From positions 24,992,481 to 25,056,480 of the forward strand of contig NC_085876.1 of assembly GCF_034702125.1 (NCBI RefSeq): a stretch of DNA of 64,000 bases, given 5' to 3'. The notes beneath the pieces were generated by a model. It saw only the letters and a program-made list of their open reading frames with translations, had not been told where the DNA came from and searched no databases. The DNA is from Engraulis encrasicolus (lineage: Eukaryota; Chordata; Actinopteri; Clupeiformes; Engraulidae). A program made the position numbers and the translations under genes. Of this stretch, positions 1 to 11,403 are shown one piece after another; the first letter of the stretch is position 1; each line of letters opens with the position of its first letter.

Positions 1-120
1 TACTATCCATCCATCCATCCATCCATCCATCCAGTATATCCATTCATCCATTCATTCATCCATCCAGCCATAAATATATACATACATGCATTCATCCATC
101 CATCCATCCATCCATCCACA
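1..120. repeat. ATCC/TCCA tetranucleotide microsatellite
   Basis: Two blocks of uninterrupted TCCA units (about 10-50 and 88-118) are separated by degenerate units with CATT and ATAC variants. This is simple-sequence DNA with no coding potential. Confidence 0.9.
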
Positions 121-412
121 TGTCCTCTTCATCTCCTCTATCCACCGCCTTCAATAATTCATCTGGTGTCACCTGAAGGGCGGCCATCAGCTGGCTGCTC
201 TAACAAGCACCACATCCTCTTCCTGGCCTGACATTTCCAGCTGCCCACCCCCAGGGGGCCCCGCTGTTGTCTTCCCTGCTCTAGTCTAACACGGCCGACA
301 ACATGACCACAAAGTTCAAATCGAAGGACAACAGACAGCTAGGACAGCCGTGGGATCATGTGGGCAAGTGTGTGGGATGGTTGGTGCGGGTGCATGAGCT
401 TTCAGGTGTATC
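121..412. other. Unassigned unique-looking sequence
   Basis: I see no splice-bounded exon, transposon end or known repeat here. It runs from the TCCA array into the GT array, and the open frames that cross it are driven by the dinucleotide repeats. Confidence 0.5.
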
Positions 413-513
413 TGTGTGTGTGGTGTGTGCGTGTGTGTGTGTATGCGTGCGTGCGTGCTTTGCCTGTGTGTGTGTGTGCGTGTGTGTGTGCACGCGCGTG
501 TGTGTGTGCATAG
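413..513. repeat. (GT)n microsatellite, interrupted
   Basis: This is an alternating GT tract with GC and GCGTGC interruptions. Long reading frames of Cys-Val or Thr-His in all frames come from the repeat and are not genes. Confidence 0.9.
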
Positions 514-547
514 GCCTGTTGACAGGGGAAGGAGGACAAACAGATCA

Positions 548-643
548 GTTGTCAGGGATCCCATTATGTTGTACTGTATGTACAGTATTGAGGGGGTCCC
601 TTTCAGATGATTTTGTCCAGGGCCCAAAGCTGTCAGCAGGGCC
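548..643 (-). repeat. Dispersed repeat X, inverted copy
   Basis: The reverse complement starts GGCCCTGCTGACAGCTTTG and reads on through a GGACAAA and a GAAAGGG block. The same order occurs on the plus strand at 1464-1622 and 8449-8605. Three copies in 9 kb show a dispersed family. Its ends and class are not visible. Confidence 0.6.
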
Positions 644-675
644 CGGTGTGTCTGCGCAATACGCATGTTTGTATG

Positions 676-710
676 AGAGAGAGAGAGAGAGATGGAGAGA
701 GAGAGAGAGA

Positions 711-772
<62 letters not shown>
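676..772. repeat. (GA)n microsatellite
   Basis: This is an almost pure GA array with a GATGG interruption near its start. It lies inside the first unit of the local tandem duplication. Confidence 0.9.
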
Positions 773-787
773 TTCTATCCTGGGGTG

Positions 788-1480
788 TAAAAGAATAATA
801 GGTGCAGTGGACAGTTTAGACAGCATGTCTCGGCGGTGTGTCCATTCTGTTTAATCTCTAATCCGGTGCATCTCTGCCCACCCATGTGATGCTCAGTCCA
901 GACTGGCAACAAAGGATTCTGGGAAGATTTTCTGACATCCGTTTGGCCTCAGGCATGGCTTATTACCCACTTCCTGTGATGCACATGGAGTTCATGTGTG
1001 TGCGTGTGTGTGTGCATGTGTGTGTGTGCGTGTGTGTATATGTGTGTGTGTGTGTGTGTTTATGAGAGATAGAGAATTGAAGGAAAGAAAGGAAACAAAA
1101 AAGAGAGGAAAAGAAAAAAAAGAAAAGTAAGAAAAGCAAGAGCATGTGCGTGCCTGTGTGTGTGCCCATTCTTATCCAGAATAATAGGTGTACCTGACAG
1201 CTTACGGTATGAAACATGTCTGAGTGTTTGTCCATTCTCTTTGATCGCTGGCGGCTGGGCAACCATAGCCATGCCTGCTCGGACTGCCAAGCGGGGGCTT
1301 TTCTGACATCCGCTTGGCCCGCTTGGCCTAAGGCATGGCTTCAATCCACCGTCTGTGATGAGGATTGCACATGCAATGCACATATGTCAGCCTTTCTTTT
1401 TGTGTACCAGAGTTCATCCTGTGTGTGAGACTGTGTGCTCGCATACTGTGTGTGTGCGTGTGTGCAGGGCTGCTGACAGC
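788..1480. repeat. Diverged tandem duplication, two units of about 390 bp
   Basis: Unit 1 (from about 788) and unit 2 (from about 1177) share the same ordered blocks: AATAATAGGTG, CATGTCT, GTCCATTCT, TTTTCTGACATCCG, GGCATGGCTT and TGTGATG, each followed by a GT array. The units are clearly diverged, and the GT and purine arrays between them differ in length. The duplication therefore looks old and arose by local rearrangement. Confidence 0.65.
985..1145. repeat. (GT)n array followed by polypurine tract
   Basis: An interrupted GT array at about 990-1060 is followed by a purine-only stretch rich in GAAAG and AAAAGAAA to about 1145. This is low-complexity sequence between the two duplicated units. 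Confidence 0.85.
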
Positions 1481-1618
1481 TTTTGCTGGGCCCAGGACAA
1501 AGCTATGAAAGGGCCCCCTACCCAATACATACAATGTAATGAGGACCCATATTTGGGCCCCCTCTATCCCTGGGCTCGGGACAACAGACCCCTTTGCAAC
1601 CTCCCCCCTATCGGCTTC

Positions 1619-1622
<4 letters not shown>
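1464..1622 (+). repeat. Dispersed repeat X, plus-strand copy
   Basis: It carries GGGCTGCTGACAGCTTTTGC, CCCAGGACAAAG, GAAAGGGCCCCC, CCCAATACAT and a closing TCGGCTTCCCTG. The copy at 8449-8605 has the same order, and the inverted copy is at 548-643. No terminal repeat or coding frame is visible. Confidence 0.65.

Positions 1623-1683
<61 letters not shown>
1620..1683. repeat. (TG)n microsatellite
   Basis: A pure TG array of about 31 units starts directly at the end of the repeat X copy. Confidence 0.95.
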
Positions 1684-1684
<1 letters not shown>

Positions 1685-2161
1685 TGTATATTTTTGTGTG
1701 TTGCAGACACACTTGCGTAGTTGGCCAACACGGACATTTTGACTTTAATTTGACCTTCTGTTTGGCTGAATCGTGGCACCATTTTGTATTATGGTTTGAG
1801 TGACAGAGGCCAAATTGAGAACTTGGCTGGCCCTTGCTACCACCACCTCAAACCCACCACCAACACAACCCCACTCTCCTCTGTCCATCCACCCACCACA
1901 TCACCCCTATCATACTCCCAAAGCTGTTACAGATTTTCTCGATTGATTTGGCTAATTTCTTGAAACCGAGATGACATTTCTATACATTTTGGGTAATTTG
2001 GCTAAACATTCTTACACTTCTGCACAACAGATCATATAGCAAAATGTCATATACCTCCCAAAACAGCTCATTCTTGAATCAGCACTAGACCTTCTCCCAC
2101 ATAAATGGTCAGTACCATCAAAATGGCATAGATCCTTCTCAATTGCTTTGGCTCATTTGCA
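1684..2161. other. Unassigned sequence
   Basis: No gene or recognisable repeat seen. Two loosely similar segments with TTTGGCTAATTT and TTTGGCTCATTTG are present, but nothing with defined ends. Confidence 0.4.
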
Positions 2162-2165
2162 TTAA

Positions 2166-2343
2166 AGGAGAACTCCACTTTTTTTAACATTAAGGCCATT
2201 TTCTGAGTGGTCTGCAATGTTTTAGAGTCCCCCTCGCCGTTTATTTCATGTTTGCTGCAGTCTCTGTTATTTGGCTTAATTGGATTTGATCTCAACCAGC
2301 TTTAGAATGGTCGTCTATGGGCACCTGCAACTCTGTTCTTAAA
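2166..2343 (+). mobile_element. One end of a TTAA-flanked DNA transposon (family K1), truncated
   Basis: It begins AGGAGAACTCC directly after TTAA (2162-2165). It matches the roughly 180-bp arms of the complete K1 element at 51565-52207 through GGCCATTTTCTGAGTGGTC and GGGCACCTGCAACTCTG, then stops matching. Only one arm is present, so this is a truncated copy. The TTAA target and purine-rich terminus fit Kolobok-type elements better than piggyBac, whose ends start CCC; that assignment is inference. Confidence 0.7.
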
Positions 2344-3028
<685 letters not shown>

Positions 3029-3700
3029 GGTATATGTGAAGGGTGGTATCTGTCTTTTGAAAGCAGGGACTCGTAATTTCCGCTCTTCGTGCTATCTGTG
3101 GCATCAGTCTCCTTGGCTGAGGGGATTTTAGGAGGGGTACCCTGCACACTGTCTCCCTCTAGTGAGAATCCTAAGCCTGGGGAGGAGAGGAGGGAGAGGA
3201 GGGAGAGGAGGGTGGCTGTTTTGATGGATGATGACTGGAAAGGAAAGGGAGCATAGGGGAGGAGAGGAGAAAGGGAACTGAGATAGAGATGAGAGGAGTA
3301 CAGGAAAGAGAAAGGAAAATGTAAGAAAGTAGAATGAAAGAGAGACAAAAGAGAGTGAATTACCAACAGAGCATTTTGGTAACCACATACATTACAAACA
3401 TAATATAATACTGCCCAACCTCAACATGTCTGTTCACCCTCACCTGAACCTGATCCGTCTGACTGCTGTGAATGATGCAGACTCGACTGACTCGACCTGC
3501 CTACTTTCCTGCCCTGAGAAAACCAGACCTGCCTTCCGACTCTGAACTCTGCCCTCTGCATAATCTTTATGTCATGTCCAATGGCCCTTCTTCCCGAATT
3601 ACACTGTAAAAAACCCTATGATTTTCATGTTGCACCTGGTCCTCGGGCCTGTCCCGTTTCTTGACAGACAGTATACAGTATGTAGACCAAGTGTAAAATC
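3029..3700. other. Unassigned sequence, purine-rich in 3178-3360
   Basis: The stretch 3178-3360 is GGAGAG/GGAAAG-rich polypurine and gives a long serine/leucine-rich shadow frame on the minus strand. I see no gene in the remainder. Confidence 0.5.
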
Positions 3701-3705
3701 ATTAA

Positions 3706-3991
3706 CCCATTGACGCCTAAGGCACCTGCAAAAAAGGGTGCTGAATGCCTGAGCCCTTTTTAAGAAAAGCTGCACTCAGCCTCTAAAAACCTAAATAGCT
3801 TCTGAAGCACATAAAAATATGTTGCATTTAAACGTCAAGACCCATATCTTTCATTAGAATGTGTTCATTCATCTCAAACAAACAGAGATTTTTAATTAAG
3901 TTGTCTCAAATCTCATGAGCCTGAATGTTGCGTAATGGCGCTCCAGGCACCAGGGCCAATGTTGCGCAACGCAACATCAGGCATCAATGGG
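3706..3991. mobile_element. piggyBac-like MITE (286 bp)
   Basis: Left end CCCATTGACGCCT and the reverse complement of the right end CCCATTGATGCCT form inverted repeats beginning CCC. The element is flanked on both sides by TTAA (3702-3705 and 3992-3995). TTAA target duplications plus CCC termini are the piggyBac signature. There is no room for a transposase, so it is non-autonomous. The superfamily call is from family knowledge; the ends and duplication are read directly. Confidence 0.8.
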
Positions 3992-3995
3992 TTAA

Positions 3996-4852
3996 TGGCC
4001 ATTCTTTCAGTTTCACTCTGAGAGATGTGTCTCTGGGATTGAGATCCAGTCACATATGTATATGCCACCAGATGCAACTTGTATCTGATTTAGGCTTTTT
4101 TCCACAAACAACCTGGCTGTGTCATGCCATGCCACGCTGAGTGGTGCTGTTAAACCAGCCTGGTTTGGTTCTCCATTACAAACTGTGTTTCCTGGAGTAT
4201 GGTTGGCATTACGTTTTTGGCGTCGTCACATTACTTTACGTAGGCTAGTTGACTTAACATGAGGCTGGCAAATATGTCATGTATCAAGGTAGGCTATATA
4301 GTTTCAGCGGCCAAATCATATTTGGAAACTACAATGTTAATTTCTGCCTTCGATTTTAATATCAAAGTAATACAGTGTCAAACTAAAGAGCATTCCAAGT
4401 TGATCCAATGATTATCTTTTGATTCACCAGTGAGGTCAAGCTGGCGCACAGTATTATGGGTAGTTGGCAGCGGAAGACCCGCTCGGCTTGGTTCAGTCAT
4501 CCAAAAAAACCGAGTGCTGGTTTTCGAGCTGTGCCGTGCCATACTTCACTAATCGAAACGGCATCCGAGTCATGCTGTGTCGAGCTGTACTGGGCAGTGG
4601 AAAAGAGCCTGTTGAATGCATTGAAAAGATCAGTGTACAAAAGTGTGTCTCATGTCACCCGAAAGGCACATTTAACAAAAGTTTAGTGAGAGCTTTAGGC
4701 CTACTTACGGTAATATATGCCACCATCGCCATCTCTCCCCACCCTTTGTCAGTGCTATGATACACTTCCTCTGCCATATTGACTTGGGTGTGGTGGTGGT
4801 GGTGGTGGTGGGGGGTGACTTCAAGGTGATCACTCTGACCTGTGTGTGAGCA
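3996..4852. other. Unassigned sequence with a short (GGT)n tract
   Basis: No supported gene seen. A (GGT)n tract lies at about 4789-4812. The stretch 4130-4620 has palindromic-looking phrases such as GTGTCATGCCATGCC and GTGCCGTGCCATAC, which could be a degraded MITE, but I could not fix its ends. Confidence 0.4.
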
Positions 4853-5130
4853 TGTGTGTGTGTACTGTATGTGCGTGTGTGCGTGTGTGTGTGTCTCTAT
4901 GTCTGTGTCAATATGTGTGTGTGTGTGTGTGTGTGTGTTTTGTGTGTGTGCTAACTGTGTTCATAAATGGGTTTTAAACAAACAAAACAGATGGTGTGTT
5001 CCCCTCAGTAGGCACCCGTTCGTTGCGCATGAGGCCCTCTGTCTCTCTCTCTCTCTCTTTCTCTCTCCTTCTCTCCTTCCTCTGTCTCCTCAGGCGATGT
5101 GTGTGTCTGTGTGTGTGCTCTCCTCATATC
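4853..5130. repeat. (GT)n and (CT)n low-complexity cluster
   Basis: An interrupted GT array at about 4853-4955 and a CT/TCTC array at about 5040-5095 are followed by a short GT tract. About 80 bp of non-repetitive sequence separates them. Confidence 0.85.
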
Positions 5131-5754
5131 GTGATGCCATGCGTGCAGAACTTCATTTAAGGATCGATTACCTCTGCTGCCTCTCCACCTACCACGCAGT
5201 GCTGGCAGCGCTCTCTGTACCAAGGTCTTTGTAATTTACTTTAAATGACCTTCCTGGAAACAAATAAGGCCTAATGGACCATTGCGGGTATGCACCTTAC
5301 CTTGGCTACAGTATACTGTATGCCGCAATAGGTGCAATGCTAGCCATAATTAGCTCATGTTAGCAATGTTGCTATGTTAGTCCAGTAAAAAGGAACTTGC
5401 ACACCATGGATGCCAATTCAAAATTAAAGAATTGTAATGCTCTTTTTGACTGGACTATTACTTTGTGGAACCTTACGGACCTCCGTCCAGGCCACTAGCT
5501 GAAGTGACACCCTTTTGGAATACAGTTTGCCATGTTAGCAGTTATTATCGACCATTGATGTTAGCCACAATGCCACACAAGCCTGCTTCAACTTTTACGA
5601 AGTTGCATGTGTATGTGTATGTACAAGTGTATGTGTATTCGTATGTGTATGTGTGTATGTGTAGGCCTATGTATACATTTATGTGTGTGTGTGTGTGTTT
5701 TCCCCTCCAGACAGACAACGAAAACCTTCGACTGCACTCCCAAAAAATGTTGGA
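5131..5754. other. Unassigned sequence with GT/TATG arrays at 5608-5700
   Basis: No gene recognised. A GTATGT-type array occupies about 5608-5700 and is followed by CCCCTCCAG, a chance acceptor-like string with no open exon of convincing length after it. Confidence 0.4.
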
Positions 5755-5925
5755 CGTTTGGTAGGATGTATGGTGCATTTTAGCCTTTATTGGGACAGTA
5801 CAGTAAAGATGGAGACAGGAAATGATGGGTGGAGAGAGACAGGGTTGGGTTAGGACATGACCCAGGCCAGACTCAAACCTGTCTGGGTATCCATGGGGCA
5901 TTCAAGGCCATTTGTTTTTGGATTG
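5755..5925. repeat. Probable dispersed fish repeat
   Basis: The stretch resembles a common fish interspersed sequence: GCCTTTATTGGGACAGTACAG, then a GGAGACAGGAAATG block, then GACCCAGGCCAGACTCAAACC. The closing part resembles a tRNA-like B-box region, so a SINE is possible. This rests on memory of similar sequences; no boundaries are visible. Confidence 0.35.
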
Positions 5926-6029
5926 ATGACTTGGCACATTGCACCACCTCCCACCCCCCACCACCACCTTTTTTTCAACCCCCAGTGGACATTGTGACAG
6001 AGATTCTAGGAGTATACAGTCTCTATGAT

Positions 6030-6223
6030 CAGTGGTGTAGTCTACGTAGAATGCGGATATACGGAGTATACCTATCCACTTCTACATTTCAGGGATTTCA
6101 GTATACCCACTTAAAATTGGTTCATCCATTGTTTTGAATAGCACAAATATATACAGTATACCCACTTCAAAAAATGCTCAAATATACAATATACCCACCA
6201 TAATAAAGTAGACTACACCACTG
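6030..6223. mobile_element. hAT-like MITE (194 bp)
   Basis: The termini CAGTGGTGTAGTCTAC and GTAGACTACACCACTG form a perfect 16-bp inverted repeat starting CAGTG, as in many hAT elements. Flanking 8-mers TCTATGAT and ACTATGTG share CTATG in register and could be a decayed 8-bp duplication. The interior repeats TATACCCAC three times and has no coding capacity. Confidence 0.75.
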
Positions 6224-6393
6224 ACTATGTGTCTCCAGGTGTGTGTTTTTTAAAACCAAAGAATCAGGGCAGAGCTGGAATTAGAACCCTTTTTTAACCT
6301 CATGGGTGCCATATAGAGGAACGGAACAGTCGAGATGAGCAGACTGTCCTCTGCTTCCTGACTCAGGTCAGGACTCGTACGTGCATGCCAGTT

Positions 6394-6425
<32 letters not shown>

Positions 6426-7000
6426 TTGTTGACAAAGGGGAAAAAGCTGCACTATAGTATATACAGTAGATGCATGTACCTTTTATTACTTTGCTACACA
6501 GATACATTTTGAGTGTTCTGCTGGTTCTGTACCACACTGACAAACAAACCAGCTTCAACCTTTATGCATTTGCACGTGCATTGTGCACGTGTGTGTACAT
6601 GTGTATGTGTATTTGTATGTGTATGTGTGTACTGTATGTGTATGTGTATGCCTATGTGTATGTATACATATATGTGTGTGTGTTAATGAGAGGGAGAGAG
6701 GGAGGAAGAGAAAAAAGATAGAAAAGAAAGAATGAGGGAGGAAAGAGAGACTGAAAGAAAGAAAGAGCATATAGAACACTACATTTTTCATTTTATCTCT
6801 TCTCTCTCTTGCTCTCTGGTAGTGTCCTTTCTAGTCTTTGACCAACACTCCACTGAAAATTCAGTCAGGCGTTTGCAAGTCCTAGACCTGAGCAGAATTC
6901 TAGAACACTGCATGCCTATTTATCTCCCCTCCGTCTATCTCTCTCTCTCTCTCTTCCTCCCTCTCTCTCTCTCTCTCTGCTCAAGCCTGTCTGCGTAGTC
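6224..7000. other. Unassigned sequence with several dinucleotide arrays
   Basis: GT at about 6398-6428, GTATGT at 6590-6685, purine-rich GA/GAAA at 6686-6770 and CT at 6930-6980. No gene or element ends are visible between them. Confidence 0.5.
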
Positions 7001-7124
7001 ACAAAATGATTCTGTTTGTACTAATCATCTCCATCTAACCGCTGCTTACTGTTCCCTTGGCAACTGCCCTTGGCTACGCTGGACAAATCTGAGGGATTTT
7101 TTAACACACGTTTGGTTTGTCGCA

Positions 7125-7155
<31 letters not shown>

Positions 7156-8179
7156 GCGCGCGCAGTCTTTTATGGGGGTCGAGTTAAATGTCTGTTGCAC
7201 TAATCTGCTTTAGTGGTGCAAGTGAAATGACCATTGTAAAAGGAAGTGAATAATAAGACAGAGAGTCCTGTGTCCTCTTTAGCATTCTGGTGGAGGGCTA
7301 TACGGCTACGTCTTGTCCATTTGGACAAGAGGGAGGCCCATAAAAGAACGAGTAGAACGAGGGGAAACATGGTCCTTTTTTCTCTCTGTTGTTGCATCCC
7401 TGTTGCAAGTGCAATCTCGTGCTAAGTGGAGTGCAGAGGACAAGGTGTAAGGAGGGGGTTCTAAATCATGATTGTACAAAGATGAACAGGCAACAGTGGA
7501 AAGGGCTGGTGTTTTTTGTTGGCAACTGTGTGATGCTGTGGAGTGTTAGCACCATCTGCTGGTCGGATGTGTTGCCTGCAGGTCAGGGTGCAGTGGTCTG
7601 CTGCAGTCATGACGAGGGTTCAGACTGTAAATCAAGGGCATTTCATTATGCTGTGCCATGGTGTGCTGTGTAATCAAAATGACGACTATAAATTGACCTA
7701 GCCCTAGTTCACTTCATTTGTTTGTGTGAAATGTCTCTGGTCTGGACCACAATAAAAGCTCAAGAGTTGCATAAGGTGTAACATTATTAATCATCAAATG
7801 TATTTCATCATTATTAGTTTAAATTAAACAGGACTAAGTGGATGCTCACATCACATGAGTAGCATGTATTTTTACACTTGAGTGAATGAAAGAACAATAT
7901 GGCAAGCATCAACGTCTTAGACAATTTTGTCATTTTTTGGGGACTTTAGCCCATGTTACCAAATTTGGTACATCAAATGTGATGGAAGAATGCCTTCTGA
8001 TCCGGCTACTGGTCAGTTAAAGCTTGTAGAAGGATACTGTTCATGGAAAAATCCTGTGGCATTACTTTACTCAGACATTACAACTTGCATTCCATTATGG
8101 CTAAAATAATAGACTACAGTACATACTAGACGGGTGCCTTATGTGATAGTTAAAATGTGATTGTTGCCTTTTCCAAAGC
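7001..8179. other. Unassigned sequence with a CGCA/CA/CG array
   Basis: A (CGCA)n-(CA)n-(CG)n array lies at about 7124-7164. Elsewhere no exon, repeat end or regulatory motif is convincing. Short frames at 7389-7673 and 7927-8109 show no recognisable domain. Confidence 0.4.
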
Positions 8180-8365
8180 AACCTAGAGCAATTACATAAT
8201 ATTGCTTACAGTCCCTTGAGTAATGTGGTGTTATTTGCCTTGTTCAAGGGCATTTCAGTCATGGTTACAGGTGTAAAGACACATAGTCATTCTACTGCTA
8301 AGGGCAGGATTCAAAGCTGCAACCTTCTGGTAAGCAGACCACCTACGTACCACCAAACTATTAGG
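8180..8365. repeat. Possible SINE-like dispersed repeat
   Basis: It carries the phrases TGCCTTGTTCAAGGGCA and GGATTCAAAGCTGCAACCTT, then a run of short cysteine-free blocks ending CACCAAACTATTAGG. This pattern resembles a common tRNA-derived-looking repeat of fish. Ends and target duplications are not visible. Confidence 0.3.
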
Positions 8366-8448
8366 TCACAGCTGCACCTCAATGTTCACAGCTGCACCTC
8401 AATGTTCACCTCAACTTCTCCAAAAATCACGTGTCTTGACGTACAGTG

Positions 8449-8605
8449 ACAGCTTTGGCTAGACCCAGGACAAAGTCATCTGAAAGGGCCCCCCACCCAA
8501 TACATTCAATATAATGAGGGCCCAATTATGCCCCCCCCCCGCCCCATCTCCCTGGACCAAAGTCAGCTGACCCTTTTGTCCCCCCTTGTCGGCATCCCTG
8601 TTGAC
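8449..8605 (+). repeat. Dispersed repeat X, third copy
   Basis: It carries GACAGCTTTGGCTAGACCCA, GGACAAAG, GAAAGGGCCCCCC, CCCAATACAT and GTCGGCATCCCTG in the same order as at 1464-1622. The C-run in the middle is expanded to ten. Confidence 0.6.
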
Positions 8606-9071
8606 GTATGAGGGATTTTCAGGTCACATATGGTTCAACAGCAGCACAGTCAAAGTTGAGGGAGAGAATTCACGTGTGGCATCACCCACAGTGTACGGTT
8701 CAGTGGTGTCCATGTAAGTGTGGGCAGCCTGGCAGCACCGGGACAATGTTCTTCCGATGTTCGCTCCAGTACCCTTAACACAGTCCTGCCAAGCACTCTA
8801 ATGCCAAGACAGAGGGTCCCAATGGATACCAGGTAGACATCTGCTACATGCTGGATAACTGACTAGCTCACCTGACAGACAGGTGGGGGCTGTGGATGCT
8901 ATGTCATTCTTTTTTCTTTTACGTAGGCCTATTTTATTTTGGAAAGATTTCCCTGAGATGGTTTGGAGATTCTTTGTTGAGGCCTTCGGCCTCTGCTGGC
9001 CCGCAATCATACTAAATGACTACCCTCTGTGCCATGGCAACATATTGGAGCTCACTGCACACTATCATATA
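8606..9071. other. Unassigned sequence
   Basis: No supported feature seen. A frame at 8883-9113 continues into the solo LTR and has no recognisable domain. Confidence 0.4.
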
Positions 9072-9076
9072 GATAT

Positions 9077-9579
9077 TGTTGCGGACAGATTTTTGGGTTT
9101 AGAATGTGATTGACATGCTGGGTTGGTGACGTGCGTAGAGTGGGTCACGTGGTGATTAAGTTTTGTATATCACCTGGGCTACTTGGGAATGGTGGCAGTA
9201 GTAGGGAGTAGGTGTTTAGGGGAAAGCCACATTTTTGTTGACCGCTTCTTTGTACACGCTACCGCTCGTTTGGGCCACGTTACATCACTGGCTTTATTAA
9301 GAAACAACCGCTTGTGACCACGCTACTCAGTGCACTTTTAAGCCTCGTTTGCACAGCGCACCTTTCACTCCTTGCACGGTTTGCACACCTGTGACTTCGC
9401 TGTCAATGTCTGGATTTTAATGGTCCCTGTGAAACCTTTTAACTCGAAGATAAAACTTGAATAAAGCCAACAAAACGGAAACTTGGATCTGAAGCCTTTG
9501 CACAACGGCGTGTCGGGCAAACCTTTTCCCTAATTCAGCTACTCGGCGACTAATAGTTGTTTGATACGTCGCCACAACA
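9077..9579 (+). mobile_element. Solo LTR (503 bp)
   Basis: It starts TGTTGCGGAC and ends GTCGCCACAACA, so the ends are TG...CA with TGTTG/CAACA inverted termini. It is flanked on both sides by GATAT (9072-9076 and 9580-9584), a clean 5-bp target duplication. A poly(A) signal AATAAA at 9460-9465 gives the orientation. No internal retroelement sequence adjoins either side, so this is the product of LTR-LTR recombination. Which LTR family it belongs to cannot be told; it differs from the gypsy LTRs at 35419 and 39719. Confidence 0.85.
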
Positions 9580-9584
9580 GATAT

Positions 9585-9737
9585 ATTATATATTATATTG
9601 CATTATATTATATGATATGATATTATATTGTATTACAGATGAAATGCTGTAGATTTATTTTGTTTCTGTTGCATTGTTTTGTGTGTGTTGCAGAGTGCAC
9701 AATGAAAATTGATAATTACACTTTTTTAAGTAACAAG

Positions 9738-9782
<45 letters not shown>

Positions 9783-10146
9783 TGCGTGTGTTCGAAGAAG
9801 TTCCCCTACATCAACATGAGTGACTGACAAAGAGACAAAGATATGAAAACATCTCACCCCAAAAAATGGCAACTGCACTGCGCCAGTGTGTCTGGACAGG
9901 CATATCCATGCAAAATACTTTGTACATCAATTCATGCAGCCAGCAAGTCTGACAGCCAGCCAGCCAGCCAGCTTATGCGCCCCTGAGACTGTGATGTTCA
10001 AAAGTTTTTTGATTATGAGTCTCGCCCCCACTTTTCATTTGTGCAGTCATTTATGTGGTAACAGAAGCACAGCCTAAAAAAACTACCTCAGGGCTGGAGA
10101 GGGAGAGTGAGTGCACGAGAAAGACAGAGATGATGAGAACAGGAAC

Positions 10147-10195
<49 letters not shown>

Positions 10196-10200
10196 CAAAT
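9585..10200. repeat. AT-rich, (TG)n and (GA)n arrays
   Basis: A TATTATAT-rich stretch lies at 9580-9635, a pure TG array at 9739-9780 and a pure GA array at 10152-10193. CAGC/CCAGC units occur near 9950-9970. No gene is seen between them. Confidence 0.8.
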
Positions 10201-10405
10201 TGAAATTTTGATGAGGGTATTGTGGTCTTGGGTAGGGGTATTGGCCGCTTGCTGTGTCCAACACGGTGTTGGCCTTTGAAAGCATATAGTTCAGAGATTC
10301 TGCCCTGGCTGTTAATGTTTCCCATGTACCTACAGGCTTAAACTCATTAGATTAAAAATATGTTCTTCATTAATACTGGCTCTGTTTTCCCTCTCTCCTT
10401 CTTTT

Positions 10406-10745
10406 TCAACATTTACTGCCTGTGGACTTCAGTATGAATGTTTTGTCTCTTGCCTTTGCTAACCAACATTTCTGAACAAGGCTTGGAGTATAGACCCCTT
10501 TACTGTTTGTGCACAGAAGTGACGTAATCAGGATGCACATGGATTGTTGGAGCAGAATCAGCAATGTACCGCACATTTGTAAAGAAACTACCCAGGTGTT
10601 TTTTTCCAAAATAAGAAAATGGATGGTCACGATAACTTCAGATATGAGGTGGGTTCCACAGACATAGGCATTCCTGATGGAGTCCACAGTCCAGTTGGTA
10701 CTTCTAATTTCTTGTAACCACAAACATTTATGCTTCTGGAACATC
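10406..10745 (-). pseudogene. Possible THAP-type zinc-finger remnant
   Basis: On the minus strand the translation has an LWLQEIRSTNW block followed by AYVCGTHLIS. That spacing and pattern resemble the middle of a THAP domain (W..AI....W, then VC..HF). A short downstream block in another frame, IHVHPDYVTS, resembles a phrase seen in fish THAP/DDE proteins. The usual HF is HL, the first zinc-binding cysteines are not visible and a frame change is needed. It could be a decayed transposon-derived exon or chance similarity. Confidence 0.3.
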
Positions 10746-10867
10746 CTATTCCTTCTCAGAATAGCGTAAGAAGTGTACTATGAGGATCTCTATTTTTTTA
10801 CAACCGTACACGCTTCAGGACGGCAGGTTTTCCCGCCGTCCCTTATCAGTTTAGTACGGGACGCATG

Positions 10868-11290
10868 ATTTAACTTACAAACCTCAACTCAATAGAAGTT
10901 GGGACACAAGGTAAATTGTGAATAATAACAAAATACTGCCATTTTCAAAACGTCTGATTCTTACATTAGATGGAGAACGTCACAAAGAAAACACATCAGA
11001 CTTCAAAACTGACCAAAATATTTGTTTTGGGGGATATTCATGAATATGTAAAAACAACACGTCTCAAAAGAGTTGGGACAGGGACATTAAACTATTAAAA
11101 CATAGTAGAGAATGCAATTTGTCCTTACTACGTGGCAGTAATTTAAGATATCCCTTCAAAATACAATGCATGAGTGGCTTTTCATGCTGTTTAAACCCCA
11201 TTTATATCATTCAGCACTGTATTTAACTCTACAGATGAGTGAGAACAACTTAACCAATGCACTACTGCACCCCCATGCCAACTTGGAGGC
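10868..11290. mobile_element. Non-autonomous DNA-transposon-like repeat
   Basis: It contains AGAAGTTGGGACACAAGG, GTGAATAATAACAAAATACT and AAAGAGTTGGGACAGGGACA. These phrases resemble an abundant fish non-autonomous DNA repeat that opens with AGTTGGGACAC. I recognise it by phrase only. No inverted ends or target duplication were found, and no coding is present. Confidence 0.35.
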
Positions 11291-11403
11291 TGACTTTTGA
11301 AGTTAGCGCTAACACAAGTTGGATGGTCCATTTTCAGTGTATCACAGGATGTGAAAGACTTTTTTTTTTCTAAATCGACTTCTGCAACTTCTGTAAGTAA
11401 AGG

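Noticed and set aside
303..854. 183-codon plus-strand frame, and similar long frames at 1355-1720, 2728-3366 and 4842-5234
   Set aside because: They are made of Cys-Val, Thr-His, Arg-Glu or Ser-Leu runs, which are translations of GT, GA and polypurine arrays.
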